Shown here in pieces: positions 48,476-58,072 of a stretch of DNA of 64,000 bases. Every line of letters begins with the position of its first letter. Within the stretch, counting starts at the first letter, position 1. Under the pieces are notes generated by a model. It did not search any database. It worked only from the letters and a program-made list of their open reading frames with translations, and was not told the origin of the DNA. The translations under genes were made by a program, and so were the position numbers. This DNA is from Afipia sp. 64-13 (lineage in GTDB: Bacteria; Pseudomonadota; Alphaproteobacteria; Rhizobiales; Xanthobacteraceae), in contig MKUJ01000014.1 in assembly GCA_001897755.1 (NCBI GenBank), positions 76,501-140,500 of the forward strand, given 5' to 3'.

Positions 48476-49162
48476 TCATGGGACGAGCTTGTAGCCGCCC
48501 GATTCGGTCACCAGGATTTCGGGGCCGGCGGCGTCCTTTTCGATCTTCTGGCGCAGCCGGTAGATATGGGTCTCCAGCGTATGGGTGGTGACCCCGGAAT
48601 TGTAGCCCCATACTTCCTGCAGCAGGGTTTCCCGCGTCACCGGCTGCTGGCCGGCGCGGTAGAGGAAGCGCAGGATCGCGGTCTCCTTCTCGGTGAGGCG
48701 GACCTTCTTGGCATTCGCCCCGGTCAGCATCTTGGAGCCGGGCCGGAAGCTGTAGGGGCCGACCGAGAACACCGCGTCCTCGCTGGCCTCGTGCTGGCGC
48801 AACTGGGCGCGGATCCGCGCCAGCAGCACCGCGAAGCGGAACGGCTTGGCCACATAGTCGTTGGCGCCCGATTCCAGGCCGAGGATGGTATCGGATTCGG
48901 TGTCGTGGCCGGTCAGCATGATGATCGGAGCCTTGAAGCCGTTCTTGCGCAGGCTGCGCACCGCTTCGCGGCCGTCGGTATCCGGCAGCCCGACATCCAT
49001 CAGCACCAGGTCCGGCGAATGAGTCTTCGCGGCCAGCATTCCCTTGGCGCCGTTTTCGGCGGCCAGTGGTTCGAACTCCTCATGAAGCGACAATTGCTCC
49101 ATCAGAGCGTCGCGCAGATCATTGTCGTCATCCACGATCAGGATCTTGCGGGCGTTGGCCAT
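48476..49162 (-). CDS. cenR: OmpR/PhoB-type response regulator, CenR/OtpR-like
   Basis: A 228-residue two-domain response regulator. The receiver domain has the acidic pocket VDDDND, the phospho-accepting Asp56 in LVLMDVGLPD, and Lys in VAKPFRF. The C-terminal winged helix shows VRLTEKETAILRFLYRA and the recognition helix TTHTLETHIYRLRQKI. From memory it matches OtpR of Brucella and CenR of other alphaproteobacteria, an envelope-homeostasis regulator, almost motif for motif. ATG 49162 is used, with three more codons possible. An L,D-transpeptidase is read divergently, fitting a cell-wall regulon. Confidence 0.88.
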   Translation of the reverse strand: MANARKILIVDDDNDLRDALMEQLSLHEEFEPLAAENGAKGMLAAKTHSPDLVLMDVGLPDTDGREAVRSLRKNGFKAPIIMLTGHDTESDTILGLESGANDYVAKPFRFAVLLARIRAQLRQHEASEDAVFSVGPYSFRPGSKMLTGANAKKVRLTEKETAILRFLYRAGQQPVTRETLLQEVWGYNSGVTTHTLETHIYRLRQKIEKDAAGPEILVTESGGYKLVP

Positions 49163-49292
49163 TACGTCCAATCCTTAATTTCTGCCTGAAATCGAAAGCG
49201 TTGCGAAACACTTGTCGAACCGTTGGTGCAGCAAGACAATGGCGAAATAGAGCATTTGGACGAAAAAGCGCAAGCAAGAGTTCCTGCAGCCG

Positions 49293-49862
49293 ATGGCCCC
49301 TGCTTCCTCTCCCGACCCCGACCGGACAACACCTCGTGATCGACCCCTGTCCGTCATCCTGATCCGCGCCGCCGCCGGGCGGCCGCAGCAGGGCTGGCTG
49401 CTCGCCGGGCCCCAGACCATTCCGGTGGCGCTGGGGCGAGGCGGAATCCGCGCCGACAAGCGCGAGGGCGACGGCGGCACCCCCCGGGGCGTCTTCCATC
49501 CGGTGCGGCTATGGTGGCGGGCGGACCGCCACCCGCGCCCGCGCACCTTTCTGCCAACGCGGTCGATCCAGCCGGACGACGCCTGGTCGGAGGACCCAGC
49601 GCAGCGCCATTACAACCGGCCGGTCAAGCTCGGCGCGGACGCCTCGGGCGACCGGCTGACCCGCGCGGATCATCTCTACGACTTCATCATCGAGATCGAC
49701 CACAACACCCGGCCGCGCATCCCGGGACGCGGCAGCGCCGTCTTCCTGCATCTGGCGCGCGAGGCGTTCGCGCCGACCGCCGGCTGCGTCGGCATGACCA
49801 GGACCGCGATGCTGCGTCTGCTGGAGCGCATCGGGCCGGCGACGCGGATCGTGATCGGCTGA
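49293..49862 (+). CDS. L,D-transpeptidase family (YkuD-like) protein
   Basis: A 189-residue YkuD-fold protein without an evident signal peptide. The catalytic pair is His153 (VFLHLAREAF) and Cys165 (APTAGCVGM), embedded in the pattern of Rhizobiales L,D-transpeptidase homologues; GDGGTPRGVFHPVRLWWR and HLYDFIIEIDHN are further landmarks. Because no secretion signal is visible and the N-terminus is Pro/Arg-rich, either the start is misplaced or it is not a classical periplasmic enzyme. It is divergent from cenR across about 130 bp, suggesting CenR control. Confidence 0.8.
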   Translation: MAPASSPDPDRTTPRDRPLSVILIRAAAGRPQQGWLLAGPQTIPVALGRGGIRADKREGDGGTPRGVFHPVRLWWRADRHPRPRTFLPTRSIQPDDAWSEDPAQRHYNRPVKLGADASGDRLTRADHLYDFIIEIDHNTRPRIPGRGSAVFLHLAREAFAPTAGCVGMTRTAMLRLLERIGPATRIVIG

Positions 49863-49885
49863 ATTCCGCGCGGTCGCGTGCGAAA

Positions 49886-50575
49886 CTAGCGCTCTCCGAA
49901 AATCGCGGAGCCGACGCGGATATGCGTCGCGCCGAACTGGATGGCGGTGGCGAAGTCCGCGCTCATTCCCATCGACAGCAATTTGAGGCCGTTGCGCGCG
50001 GCGATCTTCGCGGTCAGAGCGAAATGCGGCCCCGGCGCTTCATCGACCGGCGGAATGCACATCAGTCCGGAAATGGTCAGGCCGTAGTCGTCGCGGCATT
50101 GCGCCAGAAACGCATCGACGTCCTGCGGCGCGACGCCGGCCTTCTGCGGCTCCTCGCCGGTGTTGACCTGCACGAACAACAGCGGCTGGCGCTGCTGCGT
50201 CTTGATCTCCTTGGCGAGCGCGGCACACAGGCTCGGCCGGTCGACGGAATGAATCGCATCGAACAGCGCCACCGCCTCCTTCGCCTTGTTGGATTGCAAC
50301 GGCCCGATCAGGTGCAGCGTGAGGTCGGGAAGCGACGCGCGCAGCGGCAGCCATTTCGCCTTGGCTTCCTGCACCCGGTTCTCCCCGAATTGGCGCTGGC
50401 CCGCCGCGATCACCGGCGCGATGGTGGAGGCATGAAATGTCTTCGACACCACGATCAGCGTGACCGAGCTGCGTTCGCGGCCCGCCTGCTCGCAGGCCCG
50501 CGCGATCTCCTGCTCAACGGCAGCCAGGCCGCTTGGTAAACCGGACGTTACCGGAGAGGGCGTTTGCGTCGTCAT
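49886..50575 (-). CDS. YggS-family PLP homeostasis protein
   Basis: A 229-residue PLP-binding protein of the YggS / PROSC family, which buffers pyridoxal phosphate and affects amino-acid pools but has no known catalysis. The PLP lysine is in LIVVSKTFHASTI, and RQFGENRVQEAKAKW, HLIGPLQSNKAKEAV, FVQVNTGEEPQKAGV and LSMGMSADFATAIQFGATHIRVGSAIFG are all family motifs. The frame is open for four codons before the ATG used; the chosen start has GGTGAG eight bases upstream. It converges on the transpeptidase gene. Confidence 0.93.
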   Translation of the reverse strand: MTTQTPSPVTSGLPSGLAAVEQEIARACEQAGRERSSVTLIVVSKTFHASTIAPVIAAGQRQFGENRVQEAKAKWLPLRASLPDLTLHLIGPLQSNKAKEAVALFDAIHSVDRPSLCAALAKEIKTQQRQPLLFVQVNTGEEPQKAGVAPQDVDAFLAQCRDDYGLTISGLMCIPPVDEAPGPHFALTAKIAARNGLKLLSMGMSADFATAIQFGATHIRVGSAIFGER

Positions 50576-50686
50576 TGGCATGCTCACCGCGGAATACTTT
50601 CAGGACGAATCCAATTTTAGCGAATTCAAGAAAAGGTTCTTGAGCCCTTTTTTCTAGTGTCGGCATGGGGGCTAAGGGGAATTTTC

Positions 50687-52378
50687 ATGCCGGCTATCAG
50701 TTTCGGCTGCAAACCATTCAAACTCAAGTCGCTTGTCGGAATACGGGCGCGTCTCATCCTGCTCGCGCTGATTCTCGTTTTGCCGTTGATGTTCGATCGC
50801 GTGCGCGGCCTCGAGGAAACCCGCGCCGGGCAGATCGCGCTCGCCGGCAGCGAGCTTTCCGGGGTTGCGCGGCACGCCGCGGATGTCCAGCGCGATATCG
50901 TGTTGAGGGTGCAGGCCATTCTCAGGTCGACCGCCTATATCTACGGCGCCGCTCAGGACGCGGCCCAGGGCTGCGCCGTCCTGCGCGCCACCGCACGGGT
51001 CGATCTGCTCTGGATTCGCAGCCTGTCGGTGATCGATTCCGACGGCATCGTGCGCTGTTCGACCGCTTCCCACGTGATCGGACTCAATCTCGGCGACCGC
51101 GACTACTTCCGGCGCGCGCTCGACACCTCCACCTTCGTGATCAGCGACTACATCTTCAGCCGGGCGACGAACCAGCCGAGCGTGATGGCGGCCTATCCGA
51201 CGACGAACCCGACCACCGGCAAAAAGGCCGTCGCGATCGCGGCGATCGACATGAACTGGATGTCGGAGTTGCTCAACCGGACCCTCAAGCGTCCGGGCAT
51301 GTCGGCGGTTTTCGTCGACGGCGAAGGCACCGTTCTCGCGGCGAGCTCGAAAAACGCCGGCATGATCGGCAAGGCGCTGAAAGACACCACCTTGCTCGAT
51401 GCGGTGGCCATACGCGAAGCCGAGCTCTCCGGCACATCCGGAACAATGAGCTTCACCACCGCCGGGGGCGAGAGTCAGATCGTCACCTTCGCCAGCGTCA
51501 AGGGCACCTCCGGACGGATGATTGCGAGCATCAACGAAGCCAAGATGCTTGGCGACATCGATCACAGCATCCGTGCCGCCTACGGCAAGTTTGCATTGAT
51601 CATCATCTGTGCGCTGATCGGCGCATGGGTCGTCGCCGAGCGGCTGATTGTCCGCCCGATCAGCGTCATTACCGATATGGCCGAGCGCGTCGGCGCCGGC
51701 GACCTGTCGTCGCGCCCCCTCGCCACACCGCTGCCACGCGAGTTCAAGCCGCTGGCCCGCGCCTTCAACCGCATGGCGGCTCAGCTCGCCGAACGCGAGC
51801 GCGATCTGCTGGCGACCAACAACCGCCTCACCGTGATGGCTTCGGTCGACGTGATTTCAGGTCTTGCCAACCGCCGCGGCTTCCAGAGCCGGCTCGACTT
51901 CGAGTGGCTGAAAGCGGCGCAGACCGGCTGCGCGATGTCGATCGTCATGATCGACGTCGATCATTTCAAACTGTTCAACGACACTTACGGTCATCCGGAA
52001 GGCGATGTCTGTCTCGGCAAGGTCGGCGAAGTCCTGTCTGCCGTCGCGATGAAGACCTCGGGTTTCGCCGCGCGTTATGGCGGCGAGGAATTCTGCCTGC
52101 TGCTGCCGAATGTCGATGGCAAAAGCGCGCTCGAGATCGGCGAACTGGTCCGCTCCGAGGTCGAAATGCTGGCGCTCCCGCACAGCATGAGTGATTTCCG
52201 CCGTGTCACCATCAGCGGCGGGATCGCCTCGATCACGCCGAGCGAGGGCGCCCATCCGGAAACGCTGGTCGAGGCCGCCGACGCCGCGCTCTATGCCGCC
52301 AAGCACCGCGGCCGCAACACGGTTGTAGCCCACGCTTTGACCCGGTCCGAGTCGACGCCGCTGTCGCTGGCGAGCTGA
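50687..52378 (+). CDS. membrane diguanylate cyclase with Cache-type sensor and HAMP
   Basis: A 563-residue protein that makes cyclic di-GMP. A first membrane helix (about residues 18-38) leads to a periplasmic sensor with the features of a dCache domain (LWIRSLSVIDSDGIVRCST, NLGDRDYFRRAL). A second membrane helix (FALIIICALIGAWVVAERLIV), a HAMP linker and a GGDEF domain follow. The catalytic signature is GGEEF at residues 465-469, the active form. The RxxD inhibitory site that normally sits five residues earlier is missing, so product feedback is unlikely. The ATG at 50687 has AAGGGGA upstream; a GTG ten codons before is less likely. Confidence 0.9.
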   Translation: MPAISFGCKPFKLKSLVGIRARLILLALILVLPLMFDRVRGLEETRAGQIALAGSELSGVARHAADVQRDIVLRVQAILRSTAYIYGAAQDAAQGCAVLRATARVDLLWIRSLSVIDSDGIVRCSTASHVIGLNLGDRDYFRRALDTSTFVISDYIFSRATNQPSVMAAYPTTNPTTGKKAVAIAAIDMNWMSELLNRTLKRPGMSAVFVDGEGTVLAASSKNAGMIGKALKDTTLLDAVAIREAELSGTSGTMSFTTAGGESQIVTFASVKGTSGRMIASINEAKMLGDIDHSIRAAYGKFALIIICALIGAWVVAERLIVRPISVITDMAERVGAGDLSSRPLATPLPREFKPLARAFNRMAAQLAERERDLLATNNRLTVMASVDVISGLANRRGFQSRLDFEWLKAAQTGCAMSIVMIDVDHFKLFNDTYGHPEGDVCLGKVGEVLSAVAMKTSGFAARYGGEEFCLLLPNVDGKSALEIGELVRSEVEMLALPHSMSDFRRVTISGGIASITPSEGAHPETLVEAADAALYAAKHRGRNTVVAHALTRSESTPLSLAS

Positions 52379-52580
52379 ATCCGGCCGCAGCCCTCGCGTC
52401 GCGGAGCCGGGGCCGGTTCAAAGCGCCAGGCACGCGCCATCGCGGCTTTTTGCGTTTTAAGGCGGATCGGCCAGTCCTTCCGCCGTCCGGCACGCCGGCC
52501 CGGCCCTTTCGCATGGTTTCCTCCCGCGCCGAAACCACGTATGAGTTGGCCGACCTTCCAACCGAGCAGACCCCGATTCC

Positions 52581-55214
52581 ATGAGCACCGAACGTTACAA
52601 CGCCCGCGAATCCGAACCGCGGTGGCAACAGAAATGGGATGAGCAGGGTATCTTCACGACCCGCAACGACGATTCCCGGCCGAAATACTACGTGCTCGAA
52701 ATGTTCCCCTATCCGTCGGGGCGCATCCACATGGGTCACGTCCGCAATTACACCATGGGCGACGTGATCGCGCGCTACATGCGGGCGAAGGGCTACAACG
52801 TGCTGCATCCGATGGGCTGGGACGCTTTCGGCATGCCGGCGGAAAACGCCGCGATGCAGAACAAGACCCATCCGGCGAAATGGACCTACGCCAACATCGC
52901 CGCGATGAAGGCGCAGCTCAAGGCGATGGGCCTGTCGCTGGACTGGTCGCGCGAGATCGCGACCTGCGATCCGTCCTACTACAAGCATCAGCAGCGCATG
53001 TTCCTCGATTTCCTGAAAGCAGGGCTGGTCGAGCGAAAGCAATCCAAGGTGAACTGGGACCCGGTCGATCAGACCGTGCTCGCCAACGAGCAGGTGATCG
53101 ACGGCCGCGGCTGGCGCTCCGGTGCGCTGGTCGAGCAACGCGAACTGACGCAGTGGTTCTTCAAGATCAGCGACTACGCCGACGATCTTCTGTCGGCCAT
53201 CGACACGCTCGAGCGCTGGCCCGAGAAGGTGCGGCTGATGCAGCGCAACTGGATCGGCCGCTCCGAAGGCCTGCTGGTCCGCTTCGCGCTCGATGCCACG
53301 ACCACGCCGGCCGGCGAAAGCGAGGTCGAGATCTTCACCACGCGGCCCGACACGCTGTTCGGCGCAAAATTCGTCGCGCTGTCGGCGGATCATCCGCTGG
53401 CCGCCGCCGCCGCGAAAAGCAATCCGGCGCTCGCCGCCTTCATCGAGGACTGCCGCCGCAGCGGCACCGCGCTGGCCGATATCGAGACCGCCGAAAAGAT
53501 GGGCTTCGACACCGGCATCAAGGCGGTGCATCCGCTCGACCCGTCATGGCAGTTGCCGGTCTACGTCGCCAATTTTGTGCTGATGGATTACGGCACCGGC
53601 GCGATCTTCGGCTGTCCCGCGCACGACCAGCGCGACCTCGACTTCGTCAACAAATACGGCCTCGGCAATATTCCGGTGGTCTGCCCGGAGGGACAGGACC
53701 CTGCGAGCTTCGTCATCACCGACACCGCCTATGACGGCGACGGCCGCATGATCAATTCGCGCTTTCTCGACGGCATGACCATCGCGGACGCCAAGGAAGC
53801 GGTGGCGAAACGGCTGGAAGCGGCGATACTCGGCAATCGCGCCGTCGCCCAACGCCAGGTGAACTATCGCCTGCGCGACTGGGGTGTTTCGCGGCAGCGC
53901 TATTGGGGCTGCCCGATTCCGATCATCCATTGCGAGAGCTGCGGCATCGTTCCGGTGCCGATCAAGGATCTGCCGGTGAAATTGCCGGACGATGTCGAAT
54001 TCGATCGCCCCGGCAATCCGCTCGACCGCCATCCGACATGGAAACATGTCGCCTGTCCGCAATGCGGCGGCAAGGCGCGGCGCGAGACCGACACCATGGA
54101 CACCTTCGTGGATTCGTCGTGGTACTTCGCGCGCTTCACCGATCCGTGGAACGAGAACGCGCCGACCACGCGCAAGGTGGTGGATGCGATGATGCCGGTC
54201 GACCAGTATATCGGCGGCATCGAGCACGCGATCCTGCATCTTCTGTATTCGCGCTTCTTCACCCGCGCGATGAAGGCCACCGGCCATGTCGGTGTCGACG
54301 AGCCGTTCGCCGGCCTGTTTACACAGGGCATGGTGGTGCACGAGACCTACAAGAAGCCCGACGGAAGCTGGGCCGCGCCGAGCGAGATCGCGATCGAGGG
54401 CATGGGCGAACAGCGCCGCGCGACACTGCTTGGCACCGGCGAGCCGATCGAGATCGGCTCGATCGAGAAGATGTCGAAGTCCAAGCGTAACACCGTCGAT
54501 CCCGACGACATCATCGGCAGCTACGGCGCCGACACCGCGCGCTGGTTCATGCTCTCCGACTCCCCGCCGGATCGCGACGTGATCTGGAGCGAGGAAGGCG
54601 TGCAGGGCGCCAACCGCTTCGTCCAGCGCATCTGGCGTCTGGTCAATGTCGCGGCGCCGCTGCTGCCGGCGCGCGCCGACATGGTGCTGGACAACGATCA
54701 CGCCGCGGCGAAGGCGCTGCGTTCGGCGACGCACCGCGCCTTGGCCGACGTGTCGGCCGCGATCGAGCGGCTGCGCTTCAACACCGCGATCGCCAAGCTC
54801 TACGCCTTTGTCGGCACGCTGGCCGAGACCGTCGACGATCCCGTCAAAACGTTCACCAAGGAACCGGCGCTGGCCGGCGCGGTGCGCGAGGCCTTCGACG
54901 TGCTGGTGCGGCTGGTCTCGCCGATGATGCCGCATCTCGCCGAGGAATGCTGGAGCGTGCTCGGCGGCGAGGGACTGGTATCGGAGGCCAGCTGGCCGCA
55001 GGTCGAACCGGCTTTGCTGGTGGAGGACACCATGACCCTGCCGGTCCAGATCAACGGCAAGAAGCGCGGCGATGTCACGGTCGCCCGAAATGCCACGAAT
55101 CCGGAAATTGAGGCTGCCGTTTTGGCGCTCGATGCGGTAAAAACCGCCCTGGCCGGGGCCCCGCCCCGCAAGATCATCGTGGTTCCGCAAAGGATCGTGA
55201 ATGTCGTGGCTTAA
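52581..55214 (+). CDS. leuS: leucyl-tRNA synthetase
   Basis: LeuS charges tRNA-Leu. The 877-residue class I synthetase shows the HIGH-type motif [15 protein letters not shown] near residue 40, a CP1 editing domain ([20 protein letters not shown]), and the KMSKS motif [14 protein letters not shown] in the later half; the C-terminal anticodon-binding and [15 protein letters not shown] regions are complete. It starts an operon with lptE and holA: lptE's ATG lies 14 bp inside its 3' end. The 200 bp before it hold no other gene. Confidence 0.97.
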   Translation: MSTERYNARESEPRWQQKWDEQGIFTTRNDDSRPKYYVLEMFPYPSGRIHMGHVRNYTMGDVIARYMRAKGYNVLHPMGWDAFGMPAENAAMQNKTHPAKWTYANIAAMKAQLKAMGLSLDWSREIATCDPSYYKHQQRMFLDFLKAGLVERKQSKVNWDPVDQTVLANEQVIDGRGWRSGALVEQRELTQWFFKISDYADDLLSAIDTLERWPEKVRLMQRNWIGRSEGLLVRFALDATTTPAGESEVEIFTTRPDTLFGAKFVALSADHPLAAAAAKSNPALAAFIEDCRRSGTALADIETAEKMGFDTGIKAVHPLDPSWQLPVYVANFVLMDYGTGAIFGCPAHDQRDLDFVNKYGLGNIPVVCPEGQDPASFVITDTAYDGDGRMINSRFLDGMTIADAKEAVAKRLEAAILGNRAVAQRQVNYRLRDWGVSRQRYWGCPIPIIHCESCGIVPVPIKDLPVKLPDDVEFDRPGNPLDRHPTWKHVACPQCGGKARRETDTMDTFVDSSWYFARFTDPWNENAPTTRKVVDAMMPVDQYIGGIEHAILHLLYSRFFTRAMKATGHVGVDEPFAGLFTQGMVVHETYKKPDGSWAAPSEIAIEGMGEQRRATLLGTGEPIEIGSIEKMSKSKRNTVDPDDIIGSYGADTARWFMLSDSPPDRDVIWSEEGVQGANRFVQRIWRLVNVAAPLLPARADMVLDNDHAAAKALRSATHRALADVSAAIERLRFNTAIAKLYAFVGTLAETVDDPVKTFTKEPALAGAVREAFDVLVRLVSPMMPHLAEECWSVLGGEGLVSEASWPQVEPALLVEDTMTLPVQINGKKRGDVTVARNATNPEIEAAVLALDAVKTALAGAPPRKIIVVPQRIVNVVA

Positions 55215-55755
55215 GACCCGCATCGTCGCGCGGCTGGCAGTGGTGGCCGCTCTGGCCGCGCTCACCGCCGGCTGTTTTCAGCCGATGTATGCCGAACGCG
55301 GGCTCGATGGCGGACCGGGACTGCGCGACAAGCTCGCCGCGATCGAATTCCCGCCGGTCGCGGTACCGAACGGCTCGCGCGAGGCGCGGCTTGGCGTGGC
55401 CATCCGCAACGAGCTGATGTTCCGCGCCTATGGCGGCGCCACCGGTGCACCGCCGACCCACAAGCTGGTCCTCAATCTGCGCACCTCGCGTCTGTCGGTA
55501 ATCGTCGATCCTGCCACCTCGCTGCCCAACATCGAGAACTACGGCATCGACGCGACCTACAGGCTCGTCGAGATCGCCACCGACAAGACGGTGATGACCG
55601 GCTCCTCGACCGCGCGCGTGTCCTACGACATTCCGGGACAGGAACAGCGCTTCGCGCGCCAGCGCGGCCTGCGTGACGCCGAGGATCGCGCCGCCAAGGT
55701 GATCGCCGAGGCGATCTCGACCCGGCTCGCCTCCTTCATGTACGCCGGCACCTGA
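55201..55755 (+). CDS. lptE: LPS-assembly lipoprotein LptE
   Basis: LptE is an outer-membrane lipoprotein that plugs LptD during export of lipopolysaccharide. The 184-residue precursor has a lipobox LTAG-Cys25 after a basic/hydrophobic signal, and the mature part begins FQPMYAERG, typical of the alphaproteobacterial family. The chain fits LptE size; sequence conservation in the family is low, so the identity leans on the invariant context leuS-lptE-holA. It overlaps leuS by 14 bp and precedes holA by 25 bp. Confidence 0.88.
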   Translation: MSWLKTRIVARLAVVAALAALTAGCFQPMYAERGLDGGPGLRDKLAAIEFPPVAVPNGSREARLGVAIRNELMFRAYGGATGAPPTHKLVLNLRTSRLSVIVDPATSLPNIENYGIDATYRLVEIATDKTVMTGSSTARVSYDIPGQEQRFARQRGLRDAEDRAAKVIAEAISTRLASFMYAGT

Positions 55756-55780
55756 CCGGCGCTCGCGCGGGACGCCCGCC

Positions 55781-56809
55781 ATGACAGCGCTGCGCGGCAA
55801 GGAGATCGACAGCTTTCTCGCGCGTCCCGATCCGGCGCGTCCGATTATCCTGCTCTACGGACCGGACGCCGGCCTCGTGCGCGAACGCGCCGACGCCCTG
55901 CTCGCCTCCGCGGTCGACGATCCGAACGATCCGTTCTCGATGGTGAAGATGGACGGCGACGATCTCGCCGCCGAGCCCTCGCGTCTGGTCGACGAAGCGA
56001 TGACGGTGCCGCTGTTCGGTGGCCGCCGCGCCATCCGCATTCGCGCCGGCACGCGCAATTTCGCCAGCGGCATCGACACGCTGGCCGAGATGCCGCCGAA
56101 GGATTGTCGCATCGTGATCGAGGCCGGCGAGTTGCGACCCGACGCACCGCTGCGCAAGGCCTGCGAGCGCGCCAAGAATGCGGTGGCGATCGCCTGCTAT
56201 GCCGATACCGAGCGCGATCTGGCCAAGCTGATCGACGACGAATTGCGCGCCTCGAACCTGCGCATCGCGCCGGATGCGCGCGCCGCACTCTCCGCTCTGC
56301 TCGGCGGCGACCGGCAGGCCTCGCGCAACGAGATCCGCAAGCTCGCGCTCTACGCCCACGGCGCGCGCGAGATCACGCTCGCCGACGTCGTCGCCATCGT
56401 CACCGATGCGTCAGGGCTCGCGCTCGATCCGATCATCGACGGTGCGTTCGCCGGCCGTGTCGCCGAGATGGAAACCGCTTTCGCCAAGGCGATGGCCGCC
56501 GGCACCTATCCCGGCATGATCATCGCCTCGGCGCAGCGCCAGGCCGCGCAACTGCACAAGGCGCGGCTCTTGATGGACGAGGGACGCAGCGCGACGGAAG
56601 CAATGGACAGCGGCTTTCCGCGGCTGCATTTTTCGCGCAAGACATTGGTGGAAACGGCGCTACGTCAGGCCAGCACCGAGCGATTGCTGAAAACCATCGC
56701 GCAGCTTGCCGAAGCCGCCTTCGACATGCGCAAACAATCGGACCTTGCGATCACCATCGCGCAGCGCGCGCTATTGTCGATCGCCGTCAATGCGCGGCGG
56801 CGTGGGTAA
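55781..56809 (+). CDS. holA: DNA polymerase III delta subunit
   Basis: HolA is the clamp-loader subunit that opens the beta ring. The 342-residue protein has the delta-family N-terminal ILLYGPDAGLVRERADALL, the central GGRRAIRIRAG and a C-terminal helical collar (QRQAAQLHKARLLMDEG and RLLKTIAQLAEAAFDMRK). Its place after leuS and lptE is conserved. It ends 235 bp before parB's stop; the gap contains family A and B repeats. Confidence 0.92.
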   Translation: MTALRGKEIDSFLARPDPARPIILLYGPDAGLVRERADALLASAVDDPNDPFSMVKMDGDDLAAEPSRLVDEAMTVPLFGGRRAIRIRAGTRNFASGIDTLAEMPPKDCRIVIEAGELRPDAPLRKACERAKNAVAIACYADTERDLAKLIDDELRASNLRIAPDARAALSALLGGDRQASRNEIRKLALYAHGAREITLADVVAIVTDASGLALDPIIDGAFAGRVAEMETAFAKAMAAGTYPGMIIASAQRQAAQLHKARLLMDEGRSATEAMDSGFPRLHFSRKTLVETALRQASTERLLKTIAQLAEAAFDMRKQSDLAITIAQRALLSIAVNARRRG

Positions 56810-56814
56810 GCTCC

Positions 56815-57022
56815 GTCATTGCGAGCCAACGGGTCCGGCTTCGCCGGCCCGATGACGGGCTCCGCGAAGCAATCCCAGTTCCTCATGGTGAGGAGGCGCC
56901 ATTAGCGCGTTTACGCGCGTCTTCCGACGCGCTCATGGCGCCATCTCGAACCATGAGGCCACAATCAGGAACCTCATCCTTCGAGACGCGATCCTTCGGA
57001 TCGCTCCTCAGGATGAGGGGTC
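56815..57022. repeat. composite intergenic repeat: half of family A, then family B with nested module
   Basis: The first 63 bp repeat the left half of the family A element (GTCATTGCGAG onward). A family B element follows, with CTCATGGTGAGGAGGCGCC and GGCGCCATCTCGAACCATG as arms and CTCATCCTTCGAG / GCTCCTCAGGATGAG behind. A 30-bp palindromic module (56904-56933), matching the one at 3476-3504 except for one added base, interrupts the GGCGCC arms. It separates the convergent holA and parB genes. Confidence 0.8.
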
Positions 57023-57043
57023 ATCTGAAAATCTTGAGTAGGC

Positions 57044-57931
57044 CTAGCGCCCGCCTTCCAGCCGCCGCAGAATTTCGTCGAACTGTTCGAGATCGCGGTA
57101 CTTGATCTGCACGGTGCCGCCGGGATCGCGGTGATCGACGCTGACTTTCAAGCCGAGCACGTCGCTGATGCGCTTTTCCAGTGCGATGGTGTCGGCGTCC
57201 TTCGGCGCGCGGCCGGCTTTCGCCCGCGCGGTCTGCGGACGCTCCGGCACGCCCTCCTCATGCGCCAGCGCCTCGACCTGACGCACGGTGAGGCCCTCAG
57301 TGATGATGCGCTGCGCCGCCGCGAGCGGATCGGGCACGTTGATCAGCGCGCGCGCATGACCTGCGGTGAGCTTGCCTTCGGAGATCAGCGCCTGCACTTC
57401 ATCGGGAAGTTTCGTCAGCCGCATCATGTTGGCGACATGGCTGCGGCTCTTGCCGACGATCTTCGCGATGTCCTCGGCGCTGCGTTTGTAGTCGCTGGCG
57501 AGCGCGTGATAGCCCTGCGCCTCTTCCATCGCGTTGAGATCGGCGCGCTGCACGTTCTCGATGATCGCGATCTCCAGCGCATCGCTATCGCTGACATCGA
57601 TGGTGACAATCGGCACCTCATGCAGACCGGCGCGCTGCGAGGCGCGCCAGCGCCGTTCGCCGGCGATGATCTCGTAGCGATCCTGCGCGCCCTTCACCGC
57701 ACGCACCACGATCGGCTGGATCACGCCATGCTGCTTGATCGATGCGGAGAGTTCATCGAGTTCGGCGTCGGCAAACATCCGGCGCGGGTTGTGCGGATTG
57801 GCCTTGATGAATTCGATCGGCACCTTGCGCGGCGTGCGCGCGGGACGCTCGACATGCGCGGCTTCGCCGCCGACATCGCCGATCAGACTCGCAAGACCCC
57901 GTCCCAATCGCGAACGCCCTTCGTCGGCCAT
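57044..57931 (-). CDS. parB: chromosome-partitioning protein ParB
   Basis: ParB binds parS, spreads as a CTP-dependent clamp and marks the origin region for segregation. The 295-residue protein has the CTPase/nuclease-like N-terminus (VPIEFIKANPHNPRR, then GERRWRAS and ENVQRADLNAMEEAQGY), the helix-turn-helix DNA-binding KIVGKSRSHVANMMRL, and a C-terminal dimer domain ending FDEILRRL. I start at MADEGRSRL; 18 more codons are open upstream. It is the last gene of rsmG-parA-parB, and parS sites lie 1.6 to 4.4 kb away. Confidence 0.95.
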   Translation of the reverse strand: MADEGRSRLGRGLASLIGDVGGEAAHVERPARTPRKVPIEFIKANPHNPRRMFADAELDELSASIKQHGVIQPIVVRAVKGAQDRYEIIAGERRWRASQRAGLHEVPIVTIDVSDSDALEIAIIENVQRADLNAMEEAQGYHALASDYKRSAEDIAKIVGKSRSHVANMMRLTKLPDEVQALISEGKLTAGHARALINVPDPLAAAQRIITEGLTVRQVEALAHEEGVPERPQTARAKAGRAPKDADTIALEKRISDVLGLKVSVDHRDPGGTVQIKYRDLEQFDEILRRLEGGR

Positions 57932-58072
57932 CGCCGTCTCCCTTGCACTCAACTCACGCACTCCACAGCTTCGAGCGCACCTCATCTTCGGAAGAAATTC
58001 GCGTCGTTTTGCGAAGATGAACTGCGTATTAAATCAACATGACCTGTAATGTTCGCTCGCGCGACGTGGTGA

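Noticed and set aside
53544-55265. A 573-codon minus-strand frame opposite leuS
   Set aside because: It is the complement shadow of leuS; no recognisable domain or start context.
57932-58072. Replication origin next to parA-parB
   Set aside because: No cluster of DnaA boxes (TTATCCACA-like) was seen in any spacer of the window, so no origin is called despite the parS sites.
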